Under the pieces are notes generated by a model, which was not told the DNA's origin, ran no database searches, and was given only the letters and a program-made list of their open reading frames with translations. The translations under genes were made by a program, and so were the position numbers. From Acidobacteriaceae bacterium (lineage in GTDB: Bacteria > Acidobacteriota > Terriglobia > Terriglobales > Acidobacteriaceae), in the NCBI GenBank assembly GCA_003133425.1, contig PKXI01000273.1, forward strand, positions 1-14,699: a stretch of DNA of 14,699 bases, read 5' to 3'. Numbering within the stretch: the stretch's first letter is position 1; the number at the start of each line of letters is the position of its first letter. Below are positions 1 through 6,929 of this stretch, in pieces.

Positions 1-2185
1 GGTTGAACTTCTCGTCGTGATCGATGCGGAAGGGTTGGCCACCGGTTTGGGGGGCGGCTCCCGCTCCGGCGGACTGCGGCGGGAAAAAGCGCGCAGCCAC
101 TGAAGACGCGACGAAATAGGCGCTGAAGTTGTGGATCTCTGGTATGTCAGCGTGCAGTGCATAGCCCGGAATCTTCGAGTTATGCCAATCAATCGGGAAG
201 AAGATTGGGGTGTTGCCCAGGACGCCGAAGTCGAAGGCATTGTGTGTGTACTTCCAGATGTATTCGCCGCTGACCATAGCCCACTTGCCGATGGCCTGCT
301 GAAAACCGGCATGGAACTCGTTGCGATAGCCGGGGTCGAGCGTGCCCGATGAGCCCGGTGTGCAATTGAGCAGTGGCGACAGAACGTCGTTCGAGCATCC
401 CGTACTGGATAGTACAAGGTTCTCATTGAACGGCGTCTCCAAGGTGCGCGCATAGGAGATGCGCAATACGGTAGACGACGGCTTGACGTTGTAGGAAATG
501 CCAACTCGCGGCTGCGCCTGGTTAGCACCCGTGAGGCCGTTGTATAGGTCCTCGCGAAGGCCGAGGTTGAACTCCCAGTTGCCGGCCTTGATCTCGTCCT
601 GGGCGTAGAGCGCGAGTTGCTTAATATCCGTGTGGCCGAAGTACTTGTAGTAACTGCCGCCACGCGTAAAGTCGTAGGGCGCCAGGACGGTGAGGTAATT
701 GGGATTCTGGCCCGCCGCGCCGCCAGGGCATTGCGATGGATTCGAGTATCCCGGCAAGGGGTTGCCGCTCAAGTCAACGCAAGGTGAGTTATAGGTGGAA
801 TCGACAACACCCAGGTTATCGTGCTCGCGGAGGAAGGTTTGTCCGTACTGCGCGCCGATCTTGATGTTGTGGATTCCCTTGACGTAGGAGAAATCGGAGT
901 GGCCCGCGGTGTTCGTGAGGGTGCGGTTTTGGGAGATGGATGAGGTTTGGATTGGCCCCAGGTCGGCCAGCGGATTGTGGCTGGGATAGTAGCTGTAGTT
1001 GTCCCGCCTGACGAACGCGCCTAGGTTTAAGACCATGTAGTTGCCGATGATCCGCGTGTAGGTCGGTGAGATATTGAAGGTCCCGATCTTGGAGTGCTGG
1101 TCGGTGTTGCCGATGGTCCCAAAGGCGGGGTTCGCAGAGGTGCCGCCACTGATCACGTTCTGCACGTTCAAGTTATCGTAAGTGTTTGGGGTCTGAAACC
1201 AGGAGCGGCTGTAGTTCAGATCAAGGTGAATCGAGTCCATCGGTGTGAAGTTGTAGTCCACGCGGTCAAATATGTTCTGCTCGTTGCCCTTGTCGTGAAA
1301 GACCGTGAACTCCGGCGGATCGAGAAAGCGCCCGGTGTTGAGGCCGTCAACCTCGATAAAGTTGCCCCATTTCTTACCGCCATAGGATAGATCGACCGCG
1401 CCCGTCCCCGACCCGAATGCGCCGTACGAACTGCTAATGCTGCCGGTGGGCTTGGTAACCCCCTGGCCGGAACGCGTGGTGGCCACAATCACGAGGCTGG
1501 TCTTGTCCCCGTACTCTGCCGGCGGCGCACCGGAGATGACCTGAATCGATTGAATAGAGTTGGATGGCAGCTGGTTGGAGAAGACCTTGCTTTGCTGGTC
1601 GGTGATCGATTGGCCATCAACGGAAAACGAGTTGGAGGCGTGATCGCCAAGGCCATGAAAAAGGCCGTTCGAGTCGGCTGCGACACCGGGCGTGGTCTCG
1701 GTGACCAACGAGCTCAGCGTGGATGACTGGCTCTCCATGGGAACTTTGATGAACATATCGCGGTCAACATCGGTGTGGAACGTGGGGTCGGTTTCGACCA
1801 GGTCGCCTGTTGACTCCACCGTCACAGTCTGGGATGCGCCGGCAATCTGGAGCACGAGTTTGAGACTGGTTCCGACTACTGATTGAATACCGAACGTCTG
1901 GCTCAGCGGAGCAAAGCCATCGGCAGAGATTCTGATGCGGTATGTGTTGAAGGGGACGTTTGAGAATTCGAACTCGCCTTGTGAATTGGTAGCAGCAGTT
2001 CGGTCGAATCCGCTCACCTGGTTGGTCAAGTGGACCACGGCGTTGGGAATTACGGCGCCGCTCGGGTCGGTGACGGTGCCGCGCACGACGCCGGCGTTGC
2101 CGCTTTGCGCTGGCGCGGAAAGCGTTGCGAAGATCAATACGACAAAGGGAAGAATGCGATAAATCGTGCCGCGAATGATCGGCAT
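1..2185 (-). CDS. TonB-dependent receptor, Oar-like (partial, C-terminus beyond window)
   Basis: The minus-strand frame stays open from the ATG at 2185 to the left edge, about 728 codons, without a stop. A Shine-Dalgarno AGGAGG lies 7 bases before the ATG. The protein begins with a signal peptide (MPIIRGTIYRILPF... ending near APAQS, residues 1-26). A carboxypeptidase-regulatory-like beta domain follows at about residues 30-115 (GTVTDPSGAVIPNA, then NSQGEFEFSNVP and YRI). Next comes a plug-like region (GAPPAEYGDKTS, then ATTRSGQG near residue 230), and then a beta-barrel rich in alternating aromatic strands. The last visible residues, PFRIDHDEKFN, match the usual barrel segment of this family. 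Such receptors sit in the outer membrane and import ligands with energy from TonB-ExbB-ExbD. The ligand cannot be read from the sequence. The neighbouring metal genes make a metal or metal complex possible, but acidobacterial receptors of this type are often assumed to take up carbohydrates. Confidence 0.93.
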   Translation of the reverse strand, partial: MPIIRGTIYRILPFVVLIFATLSAPAQSGNAGVVRGTVTDPSGAVIPNAVVHLTNQVSGFDRTAATNSQGEFEFSNVPFNTYRIRISADGFAPLSQTFGIQSVVGTSLKLVLQIAGASQTVTVESTGDLVETDPTFHTDVDRDMFIKVPMESQSSTLSSLVTETTPGVAADSNGLFHGLGDHASNSFSVDGQSITDQQSKVFSNQLPSNSIQSIQVISGAPPAEYGDKTSLVIVATTRSGQGVTKPTGSISSSYGAFGSGTGAVDLSYGGKKWGNFIEVDGLNTGRFLDPPEFTVFHDKGNEQNIFDRVDYNFTPMDSIHLDLNYSRSWFQTPNTYDNLNVQNVISGGTSANPAFGTIGNTDQHSKIGTFNISPTYTRIIGNYMVLNLGAFVRRDNYSYYPSHNPLADLGPIQTSSISQNRTLTNTAGHSDFSYVKGIHNIKIGAQYGQTFLREHDNLGVVDSTYNSPCVDLSGNPLPGYSNPSQCPGGAAGQNPNYLTVLAPYDFTRGGSYYKYFGHTDIKQLALYAQDEIKAGNWEFNLGLREDLYNGLTGANQAQPRVGISYNVKPSSTVLRISYARTLETPFNENLVLSSTGCSNDVLSPLLNCTPGSSGTLDPGYRNEFHAGFQQAIGKWAMVSGEYIWKYTHNAFDFGVLGNTPIFFPIDWHNSKIPGYALHADIPEIHNFSAYFVASSVAARFFPPQSAGAGAAPQTGGQPFRIDHDEKFN

Positions 2186-2217
2186 GGGGAAGCCTCCTGA
2201 TATTGGCTGAAAAATGC

Positions 2218-2248
2218 GGAAGGAAAACCGCGGATTACGCCACCGCGG
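2218..2248 (-). terminator. Hairpin with short T-run between the DUF2946-like gene and the receptor gene
   Basis: On the minus strand CCGCGG, a 9-base spacer and a second CCGCGG (2243-2248 and 2228-2233) can form a 6-bp all-GC stem followed by TTTTCCTT. This is terminator-like or attenuator-like and lies about 35-60 bases upstream of the receptor start. CCGCGG is self-complementary, so the pair may also be a direct repeat. A second small dyad, GGTG-GGGG-CACC (2264-2275), lies just upstream. The short T-run makes termination uncertain. Confidence 0.3.
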
Positions 2249-2387
2249 CATCTTCAGTGCATTGGTGGGGGCACCCTCTGAAATTCCATCAGGCCTGCAG
2301 GTTGTAAACCGCGACAGGTTCACCCGCCCTTTTGGGAGGACGAGACGCTGCGCAAACCATGCAGAATTGGGAGATCGGAGAGACGCC

Positions 2388-2705
2388 CTAGCAGCCGGCT
2401 GGAGGGGGGCGGGTAAAGAGGGTGGGATGCCAGTATCTGACAATCGTGCGGACTTCAAGCAGTTTCGGCGCTGGGGTCCCAATCCTGATCAGGACAACCG
2501 TCGCCGCGAGGACCAAGAAGGGTGCCACAGAGCGCATCATGATGCACAGTGGGCAACGGTCGGCATCGCTGGCGGTCGAATGCGCATCCGCTGCATGGAC
2601 TAGCCCCATCAGCATTAGCAAAACCAGGCACACTACAATCGCTAGTTGCAAAGCACTTGGCTTTGGGCCGCGCTCGCTTCGTAGGTGTGTCAGAATTGCT
2701 GTCAA
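2388..2705 (-). CDS. Small two-helix His/Cys membrane protein (DUF2946-like)
   Basis: I chose the TTG at 2705, which follows AGGA with a 7-base gap and gives 105 residues. The frame extends upstream to a TTG at 2840 (150 residues), but that start has no visible ribosome site and would overlap another ORF. Hydrophobic helix 1 (about residues 18-36) ends in HAADAH (H37, H42). A short polar loop and CPLC (C51, C54) follow, then helix 2 (about 58-78) and a Pro-rich tail. The helix - His pair - CPxC - helix pattern is that of DUF2946-type small membrane proteins, which often lie next to outer-membrane receptors. The receptor gene lies directly downstream on the same strand. The His and Cys residues could bind a metal, but no biochemical role is established here. 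The family call is by pattern only. Confidence 0.65.
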   Translation of the reverse strand: MTAILTHLRSERGPKPSALQLAIVVCLVLLMLMGLVHAADAHSTASDADRCPLCIMMRSVAPFLVLAATVVLIRIGTPAPKLLEVRTIVRYWHPTLFTRPPPAGC

Positions 2706-2899
2706 TGCAACATCCTGAACAAGATAGTACACAGAATTGGGGCAAACGGAAAGACCCGGACCTCTCCAGTCAGCGTGCCAATCCCGATTAGAACTCGGGA
2801 GGCTTCCACGATCAAGGTTTGGCGCAAGTTCCAAAGACAACAGAGATTGTCCAAGCTTAGCCCCACGATTTCAGTTGGCCATAAGGCAAACGGGGCCAT
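2702..2899 (-). CDS. Possible small ORF coupled to the DUF2946-like gene
   Basis: An ATG at 2899 follows AGGAG with a 9-base gap and opens 65 codons. The TGA stop (2704-2702) overlaps the TTG start of the next gene in the arrangement TTGA, which suggests translational coupling. The product (MAPFALWPTEIVGLSLDNLC...) is moderately hydrophobic, with Cys-Cys at about residues 20-21 and no domain that I recognise. The ribosome site and the stop/start overlap are the only support. Composition alone does not prove that it is translated, and it could be a leader ORF. Confidence 0.3.
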   Translation of the reverse strand: MAPFALWPTEIVGLSLDNLCCLWNLRQTLIVEASRVLIGIGTLTGEVRVFPFAPILCTILFRMLH

Positions 2900-3082
2900 T
2901 AGTCGATACTCCTCGTTTACCGCCTGAGGATTTAGATGCTATCCGTTCCCAAAAGTGCTGGCAGCGCTGCCTGATCTGTCGAACTTGATGTCCATTGGAG
3001 TGAATCCATGGATGAATGGTATTGGGATCTGCTACTTGATTCACGCTAATCAGATGGTGACTTCGACTCCGAAAGAATGGCG
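2706..3082. other. Stretch without a secure gene
   Basis: Apart from the weak 65-codon ORF (2702-2899), no gene is convincing here. A minus frame is open from about 3070 to 2870 (reading ...DPNTIHPWIHSNGHQVRQ...), but it has no good start site and no recognised family, so it may be a gene remnant. I see no strong terminator after the 62-residue gene that ends at 3083. Confidence 0.4.
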
Positions 3083-3271
3083 CTAGCGCTTGTCTTGAAG
3101 ATAGGGAGTCCGGGGCTCGTTTGAATCATGAGACACCAACCAGACTAGGGCCAAAGCAATAGTGATCATCATAACTAGAAAGAGCAGGCCCAGACTAACG
3201 ACTTCGAAGTATTTCCATCGGATCTGTCGCAGCCGCCGCTTGCTACCTTTGTCGAAGTTGATCACTCGCAC
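3083..3271 (-). CDS. Small single-pass membrane protein, unknown function
   Basis: This is 62 codons from a GTG at 3271. AAGGA lies 7 bases upstream, which decides the start. The N-terminus is short and very basic (residues 1-20, with KGSKRRLRQIRWK). One strongly hydrophobic helix follows at about residues 24-47 (VVSLGLLFLVMMITIALALVWLV), then a short polar tail. The positive-inside rule predicts a cytoplasmic N-terminus. Its start lies only 25 bases after the stop of the ferredoxin-like gene on the same strand, so the two are probably one transcript driven from the divergent operator at 3675-3697. I do not recognise the family. Its position suggests a helper protein for the Fe-S protein or for metal handling at the membrane, which is inference from context only. 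Confidence 0.6.
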   Translation of the reverse strand: MRVINFDKGSKRRLRQIRWKYFEVVSLGLLFLVMMITIALALVWLVSHDSNEPRTPYLQDKR

Positions 3272-3296
3272 GACATGGTCCTTCCCCGAACCGGAA

Positions 3297-3650
3297 TTAA
3301 TGCCACGGTTCCGTCAGATGGTCTTTGAACTCGTGCGGTAACTCCAGCAAATGTCCGCCTTCCACGCAACGAACTGCCCATTCAACCAACGAACGATACT
3401 GATTGAAGTCACTTATGTTACCCAACCACTGAGAGCCTTTTTCGGAGTTAACCACCACAACATTGGGAATATCGCAAGGGCCGACGCATCCGCTTACCGT
3501 GAGTTGAAACCGCTTCAGAAGTCCGCGTTTGCGCCACTCGTCCTTTAGCCATTCTGCTGGAACAGCGGGCCGACCCTTTTGGGTGGCTCCGCAGCAACAT
3601 CCCCGGCAGACTATCAGCTGCCCGATCACGCGGCGTTTTGTTTCTGGCAT
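3297..3650 (-). CDS. [2Fe-2S] thioredoxin-like ferredoxin
   Basis: This is 117 residues. The ATG at 3650 has GGAG 7 bases upstream. The cysteine pattern is that of thioredoxin-like [2Fe-2S] ferredoxins: C15-x4-C20 in CRGCCCG (with two extra cysteines, C18 and C19) and C55-x3-C59 in SGCVGPC, followed by PNVVVV and a WLG motif near residue 76. Stand-alone proteins with SGCxGPC and WxG are known next to cobalt transport, cobaltochelatase and cobalamin genes. That fits the Ni/Co-type sensor encoded divergently just upstream. The protein is soluble, with no signal peptide, and probably cytoplasmic. It heads a two-gene unit with the 62-residue membrane protein and is probably controlled from the operator at 3675-3697. 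The fold assignment is firm. The metal-related role is inferred from neighbours. Confidence 0.82.
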   Translation of the reverse strand: MPETKRRVIGQLIVCRGCCCGATQKGRPAVPAEWLKDEWRKRGLLKRFQLTVSGCVGPCDIPNVVVVNSEKGSQWLGNISDFNQYRSLVEWAVRCVEGGHLLELPHEFKDHLTEPWH

Positions 3651-3674
3651 GGTTTCGCTCCAGATCGAGTTTTA

Positions 3675-3697
3675 AATATAGTCTAGGGGAGTATATT
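3675..3697. promoter_or_regulatory. CsoR/RcnR-type operator in a divergent promoter
   Basis: The arms AATATA (3675-3680) and TATATT (3692-3697) form a perfect 6-bp dyad around an 11-base centre containing GGGG (3686-3689). A/T-rich inverted arms flanking a G-tract are the known layout of CsoR/RcnR/FrmR-family operators. The site lies 20 bases before the RcnR-like gene (plus) and about 25 bases before the ferredoxin gene (minus). TATATT/TATTAT could also serve as a -10 element. Binding here would repress both directions. Confidence 0.65.
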
Positions 3698-3717
3698 ATT
3701 TCCAGTGGAGGACAAAT

Positions 3718-3996
3718 TTGTCTCATACAACGAAGAACAAGGTGAAAATGCTCTCTCGGGTCCGGCGGATCAAAGGCCAGGTCGAGGCCATCGAACGGGT
3801 GCTCGAAGGAGATGGAGAGTGCGAGGAGATCCTGCAACTGGTGGCCTCATGCCGTGGCGCGCTGAACGGGTTGATGGCGGAGTTGATCGAGGGCCATCTG
3901 AAGTTCCACGTTCTTGCCCCAGGCCAAAGGACTCTTCCCTCGCAACTTGAGGCGGCGGACGAACTGATTGCCGTGGTGAAGCGCTATTTCAACTGA
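3718..3996 (+). CDS. CsoR/RcnR-family metal-sensing repressor, RcnR-like ligand set
   Basis: This is 92 residues. The start is a TTG, decided by GGAGG at 3707-3711 with a 6-base gap. It opens MSHTTKNK, the same N-terminal pattern as E. coli RcnR. The whole protein is the all-helical CsoR/RcnR/FrmR domain (RVRRIKGQVEAIERVLEG, then ECEEILQLVASCRGALNGLM). All four residues that bind Ni(II)/Co(II) in RcnR are in place: H3, C35, H60 and H64. Cu-sensing CsoR members use a Cys-His-Cys set instead, so Ni/Co sensing is the best reading. An additional C45 is present. Family members form tetramers that release their G-tract operator on metal binding, and such an operator lies 20 bases upstream. The P-type ATPase gene starts 16 bases after the stop, so the pair looks like an autoregulated sensor-exporter operon. 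Metal identity remains an inference. Confidence 0.9.
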   Translation: MSHTTKNKVKMLSRVRRIKGQVEAIERVLEGDGECEEILQLVASCRGALNGLMAELIEGHLKFHVLAPGQRTLPSQLEAADELIAVVKRYFN

Positions 3997-4012
3997 AAAG
4001 TCAGGAGAGGTC

Positions 4013-5998
4013 ATGACCGTCACTCACGAAAACGCGCCCCACCTCCTCGAGCACAAGTTGCAGGCGAACCATCCCCGACAGCAGCACCACGAAAGCGGCA
4101 ACCGCGATCAAGGGCACGAACACGAGAATGAGCACGACCATGAGCACGCTTTCGAACTGATCGAGGTGCTCCGTGTTGTGTTCGTTGCGCTGGCAGCGGC
4201 GGCTGTCTGGTTTCATCTCTGGGAGCCATTCCATCGCGCCAGCGTGATCGGACTGGCAGCGACGTTGATTGGCGGCTATCCAATCTTCAAGGAGGCGTTT
4301 GAGAACATCGTCGAGCGCCGGATGACGATGGAATTGTCGATGACCATAGCCCTCGTCTCAGCACTGGCAATCGGCGAGTTCTTTACAGCCTTGGTCATCA
4401 CCGCATTTGTTCTGGCAGCAGAGATACTTGAGGGGCTGACCGTCGGACGGGGCCGGCGCGCCATCCAGGACATGCTGGACTTCCTGCCCCAGGTGGCCAG
4501 CGTGCTTCGAGAGGGCCAGATTGTCGATGTGCCCACCCAATCCATCCTTCCCGGCGAGATCGTTGTCATTCGACCCGGCAGCAGGATCCCCGTGGATGGC
4601 CTGGTTGTAACCGGTCACTCATTCGTGGAAGAAGCTGCCATTACTGGCGAGCCAATGCCGAGCGAGAAGACCGCGGGCATGGAGGTGTACGCAGGCACGA
4701 TCAACCAGGCGGGCAGCCTTCAGGTTCGCGCTGACCGCCTTGGCAAGGAAACCACATTCGGCAAGATCATTGAAGCCGTCGAGAAAGCAGAGCATTCCCG
4801 AGCGCCCATTCAGAAGATGGCCGACCGCCTGGCGGGATACCTGGTCTACTTCGCGTTGGGCGCCGCGGTACTCACGTTTCTGATCACCCACAATATCCGC
4901 TCTACGATTTCGGTCATCATCGTTGCCGGAGCCTGCGGAATCGCCGCAGGCACCCCGCTGGCGATCCTTGGAGCTATCGGACGCGCTGCCCGGCATGGCT
5001 CCATCATCAAGGGCGGAATCTACCTCGAGGCGCTGGGGCAACTGAATACTGTCTTCCTCGACAAGACGGGAACCCTCACATTCGGCATGCCGCTGGTCAC
5101 GGAAGTCAATCCCGCACCGGGCGTAAGCGAGCGCGTACTCCTTCAAGCGGCGGCCAGTGCCGAGAGCAGTTCGGAGCACCCACTGGGTCGTGCGATCGTT
5201 CGCCTTGCGGAGCAGCGGAACATTCCTGTCTTCCAACCGGCTCATTTCGAATACCGGATTGGACGGGGAGTGCTGGCGGAGGTGGACTGCGAGGAAACTG
5301 TTGCCGGCAATCGACCCCTCTTCGTAGAACTGGGGCTGACGCTGCCCGAGCGAGCCGCCGCTGAGGGCACGGAGATTTTTGTTGCATGCAACGGAAACTA
5401 CATTGGATCGGTCGTCGTCGCGGACCAGTTGCGGCCAGGATCTTCCTCCGCGGTCAAGGCCCTCCAGAAAATGAAGATCGAGGTCGTCTTGCTGACCGGA
5501 GATACCAGGCGGACAGCGCAAGCGATAGCCCGCGAACTCGGCATCCGCAATGTTCACGCCGAGCTTCTTCCCGAGCAAAAAACCAGTTTCATCGCGGAAC
5601 AGGTGCGGGAAGGGCGAGTGGTAGCCATGCTCGGTGACGGCATCAACGACGCACCCGCGCTGAGCGAAGCCACGGTTGGCGTAGCCATGGGTGCGGGAAC
5701 GGATGTCGCCCGCGAAAGTGCAGATGTGGTGTTGATCGGCAACGACCTCATGAAGTTCGTTGAAACCGTTCGCGTGGCAAGAAGCTGCCGCGGCATCATT
5801 CTGCAGAATTTCTACGGCACGCTGATCGTCGATACCATCGGCATCGGCCTTGCCGCGGCCGGTTATCTCAACCCGCTGCTGGCCGCATTCATTCACGTTG
5901 CATCCGAGCTGACTTTCATCCTGAATTCGACACGCCTGCTTCCACCTAAGGAATCGCACCATGTTTCGAGCCGGGAGCAAACGCCAGCTCCAATCTAG
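4013..5998 (+). CDS. P1B-type heavy-metal-translocating ATPase, His-rich N-terminus, atypical Ala-Cys-Gly motif
   Basis: This is 661 residues. The ATG has AGGAGAGG 2 bases upstream. It is an inner-membrane pump that exports metal ions using ATP. The first 45 residues hold 11 histidines (GHEHENEHDHEHA at 34-46) and no HMA domain. Paired membrane helices follow at about 50-90 and 100-140. Then come the actuator domain with TGE at 211-213, a transport-site helix near 295-322, the phosphorylation site D350 in DKTGT, the SSEHPLG motif with H389, the hinge GDGINDAP at 541-548, and C-terminal helices. The usual CPC or SPC of the transport helix is replaced by A307-C308-G309 (AGACGIAAGTPLA). The last helix reads HVASELTFILNS, not the common HEGST type. 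It therefore does not fit the standard Cu, Zn/Cd or Co subgroups. The co-transcribed RcnR-like sensor suggests Ni or Co. Confidence 0.93.
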   Translation: MTVTHENAPHLLEHKLQANHPRQQHHESGNRDQGHEHENEHDHEHAFELIEVLRVVFVALAAAAVWFHLWEPFHRASVIGLAATLIGGYPIFKEAFENIVERRMTMELSMTIALVSALAIGEFFTALVITAFVLAAEILEGLTVGRGRRAIQDMLDFLPQVASVLREGQIVDVPTQSILPGEIVVIRPGSRIPVDGLVVTGHSFVEEAAITGEPMPSEKTAGMEVYAGTINQAGSLQVRADRLGKETTFGKIIEAVEKAEHSRAPIQKMADRLAGYLVYFALGAAVLTFLITHNIRSTISVIIVAGACGIAAGTPLAILGAIGRAARHGSIIKGGIYLEALGQLNTVFLDKTGTLTFGMPLVTEVNPAPGVSERVLLQAAASAESSSEHPLGRAIVRLAEQRNIPVFQPAHFEYRIGRGVLAEVDCEETVAGNRPLFVELGLTLPERAAAEGTEIFVACNGNYIGSVVVADQLRPGSSSAVKALQKMKIEVVLLTGDTRRTAQAIARELGIRNVHAELLPEQKTSFIAEQVREGRVVAMLGDGINDAPALSEATVGVAMGAGTDVARESADVVLIGNDLMKFVETVRVARSCRGIILQNFYGTLIVDTIGIGLAAAGYLNPLLAAFIHVASELTFILNSTRLLPPKESHHVSSREQTPAPI

Positions 5999-6094
5999 GT
6001 GAGACGTGTGATTCGGAGAATGAAATAGGGTCATTCAATGTCAAATGTCGCCGATGCGCTTATCCAGCCATTTGGGCTGAATGCTGGGTTCCGG

Positions 6095-6106
6095 GCGGAT
6101 AACCGC
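6095..6106 (-). repeat. Hairpin at the putative IS91 origin end
   Basis: This is a perfect 4-bp dyad GCGG-ATAA-CCGC. GAAC lies a few bases downstream on the minus strand, as expected at the origin terminus of an IS91-family element. Confidence 0.45.
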
Positions 6107-6119
6107 TATCCAAGATCGG

Positions 6120-6173
6120 AAGCGCCTCGCGCATGAGGCATAGGGGTGGCGTGTAGTTCGAGTCGAGGCGCTT
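6120..6173. repeat. 10-bp inverted repeat inside the IS91 tail
   Basis: AAGCGCCTCG (6120-6129) and CGAGGCGCTT (6164-6173) are perfect inverted copies with a 34-base loop. Inside, GCCTC (6124-6128) can pair instead with GAGGC (6135-6139) around GCGCAT, so two mutually exclusive hairpins are possible. The position near the 3' end of an IS91-type element suggests a role in rolling-circle initiation, or a fold that limits read-through. Confidence 0.5.
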
Positions 6174-6457
6174 TCGATTTGGAGGGGAGAAGGAAGCCGC
6201 AGGTGTTTACCGCGGACGCGGTGATCTGGCATGGACTTATGGATATTGAATAGTGTTCCGGGACCGGCGGAAGAGCTTTTGGGGCCTGAATCGGAGCCGA
6301 TGGTGATGGAAGCTGGTCTGTTTGTAAGCAAGTTGTCGTTTGTTGAGCAGTCTACATAGATGAACAAGGGCGATGGAATGACCGTATGCAACTGGCTGAA
6401 CACACAGGTGCGATGGCGTGCATGAAGCAAGTCGCTGATCCGGGTTGGAGCGCAGCA

Positions 6458-6910
6458 TCATGATGAATCGAGATTCCTGGTGAAGGCTAACTCCGCAGCG
6501 GTGAATCTTCGTGCGACGCGCATGGGACCGCCACATTTAGGACAGTGCCAGAGCGGAGTATCGGCAACCGTGGGTTCCGGTACCGGGAGTGGATCGCGGC
6601 CATCTAATGCCAGGAGCTTGCGAGCCAGCGGCAGGCACACAGTTCGGTAGCGGTTGGTCAGCAGCCCGAAGTGGCGTATGCGCACGAACCCCTTGGGCAG
6701 CACGTGGAGGAAGAATCGGCGCATGAACTCTGGGGCTTCGAGCGTCATGGTGCGCTTCTTGCCGCCATGGGCATAATCTTTCCAGCGGAAGGTGACGTGT
6801 TCTCCGTCGAATGCGATCAGACGATGGTTGGAGATGGCGATGCGGTGTGTGTATCGGCCGAGATAGCGCAGGACATGTTCAGGTCCGCCGAAGAGCGGCT
6901 TAGCGTAGAC
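6458..6910 (-). pseudogene. IS91-family transposase, C-terminal fragment
   Basis: The frame is open from 6910 to a stop at 6458, 150 residues compared with roughly 380-400 in the family. It begins VYAKPLFGGPEHVLRYLGRY, continues THRIAISNHRL, and later has MRRFFLHVLPKGFVRIRHFG and a zinc-finger-like CPKCGGP near the end. The Y-x3-Y pair in YLGRY is the catalytic two-tyrosine motif of IS91 transposases. The N-terminal zinc-binding and HUH metal-binding parts are gone, so this fragment cannot act on its own. It is cut at the 5' side where the IS5-family element begins. The first codon, GTC, is within the 3-bp target duplication. Confidence 0.85.
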
Positions 6911-6923
6911 GATCCTGAAAAAC
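6911..6923 (+). repeat. IS5-family element, left terminal inverted repeat
   Basis: GATCCTGAAAAAC is an exact inverted copy of 8376-8388. It lies 7 bases beyond the transposase stop and is preceded by the target duplication GAC at 6908-6910. Confidence 0.8.
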
Positions 6924-6929
6924 TCGATT

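Larger units (their letters stand above)
6092..6910 (-). mobile_element. IS91-family element remnant (3' part)
   Basis: The remnant consists of the C-terminal transposase piece (6458-6910) plus about 365 bases of non-coding tail. IS91 elements move by rolling-circle replication. Their origin end lies 3' of the transposase, has a small hairpin, and abuts GAAC or a related tetranucleotide. On the minus strand the tail ends in the hairpin GCGG-TTAT-CCGC (6106-6095), closely followed by GAAC (6091-6088), which I take as the origin end. The 5' end is missing: it joins the IS5-family element at 6911, and without that element it would directly abut the thiamine-diphosphate enzyme gene. The left boundary is inferred to within a few bases. 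Confidence 0.6.

Noticed and set aside
2186..2387. A riboswitch (for example cobalamin) upstream of the receptor
   Set aside because: Hairpins are present, but I could not find the conserved core of any riboswitch class on the minus strand.
2214..2603. 129-codon plus-strand frame upstream of the receptor
   Set aside because: It overlaps the DUF2946-like gene on the opposite strand, has very high Arg content and no ribosome site or domain.
4619..6034. 471-codon open frame on the minus strand opposite the ATPase gene
   Set aside because: It is the antisense shadow of a GC-rich gene with clear P-type ATPase motifs. Its translation has no family resemblance.
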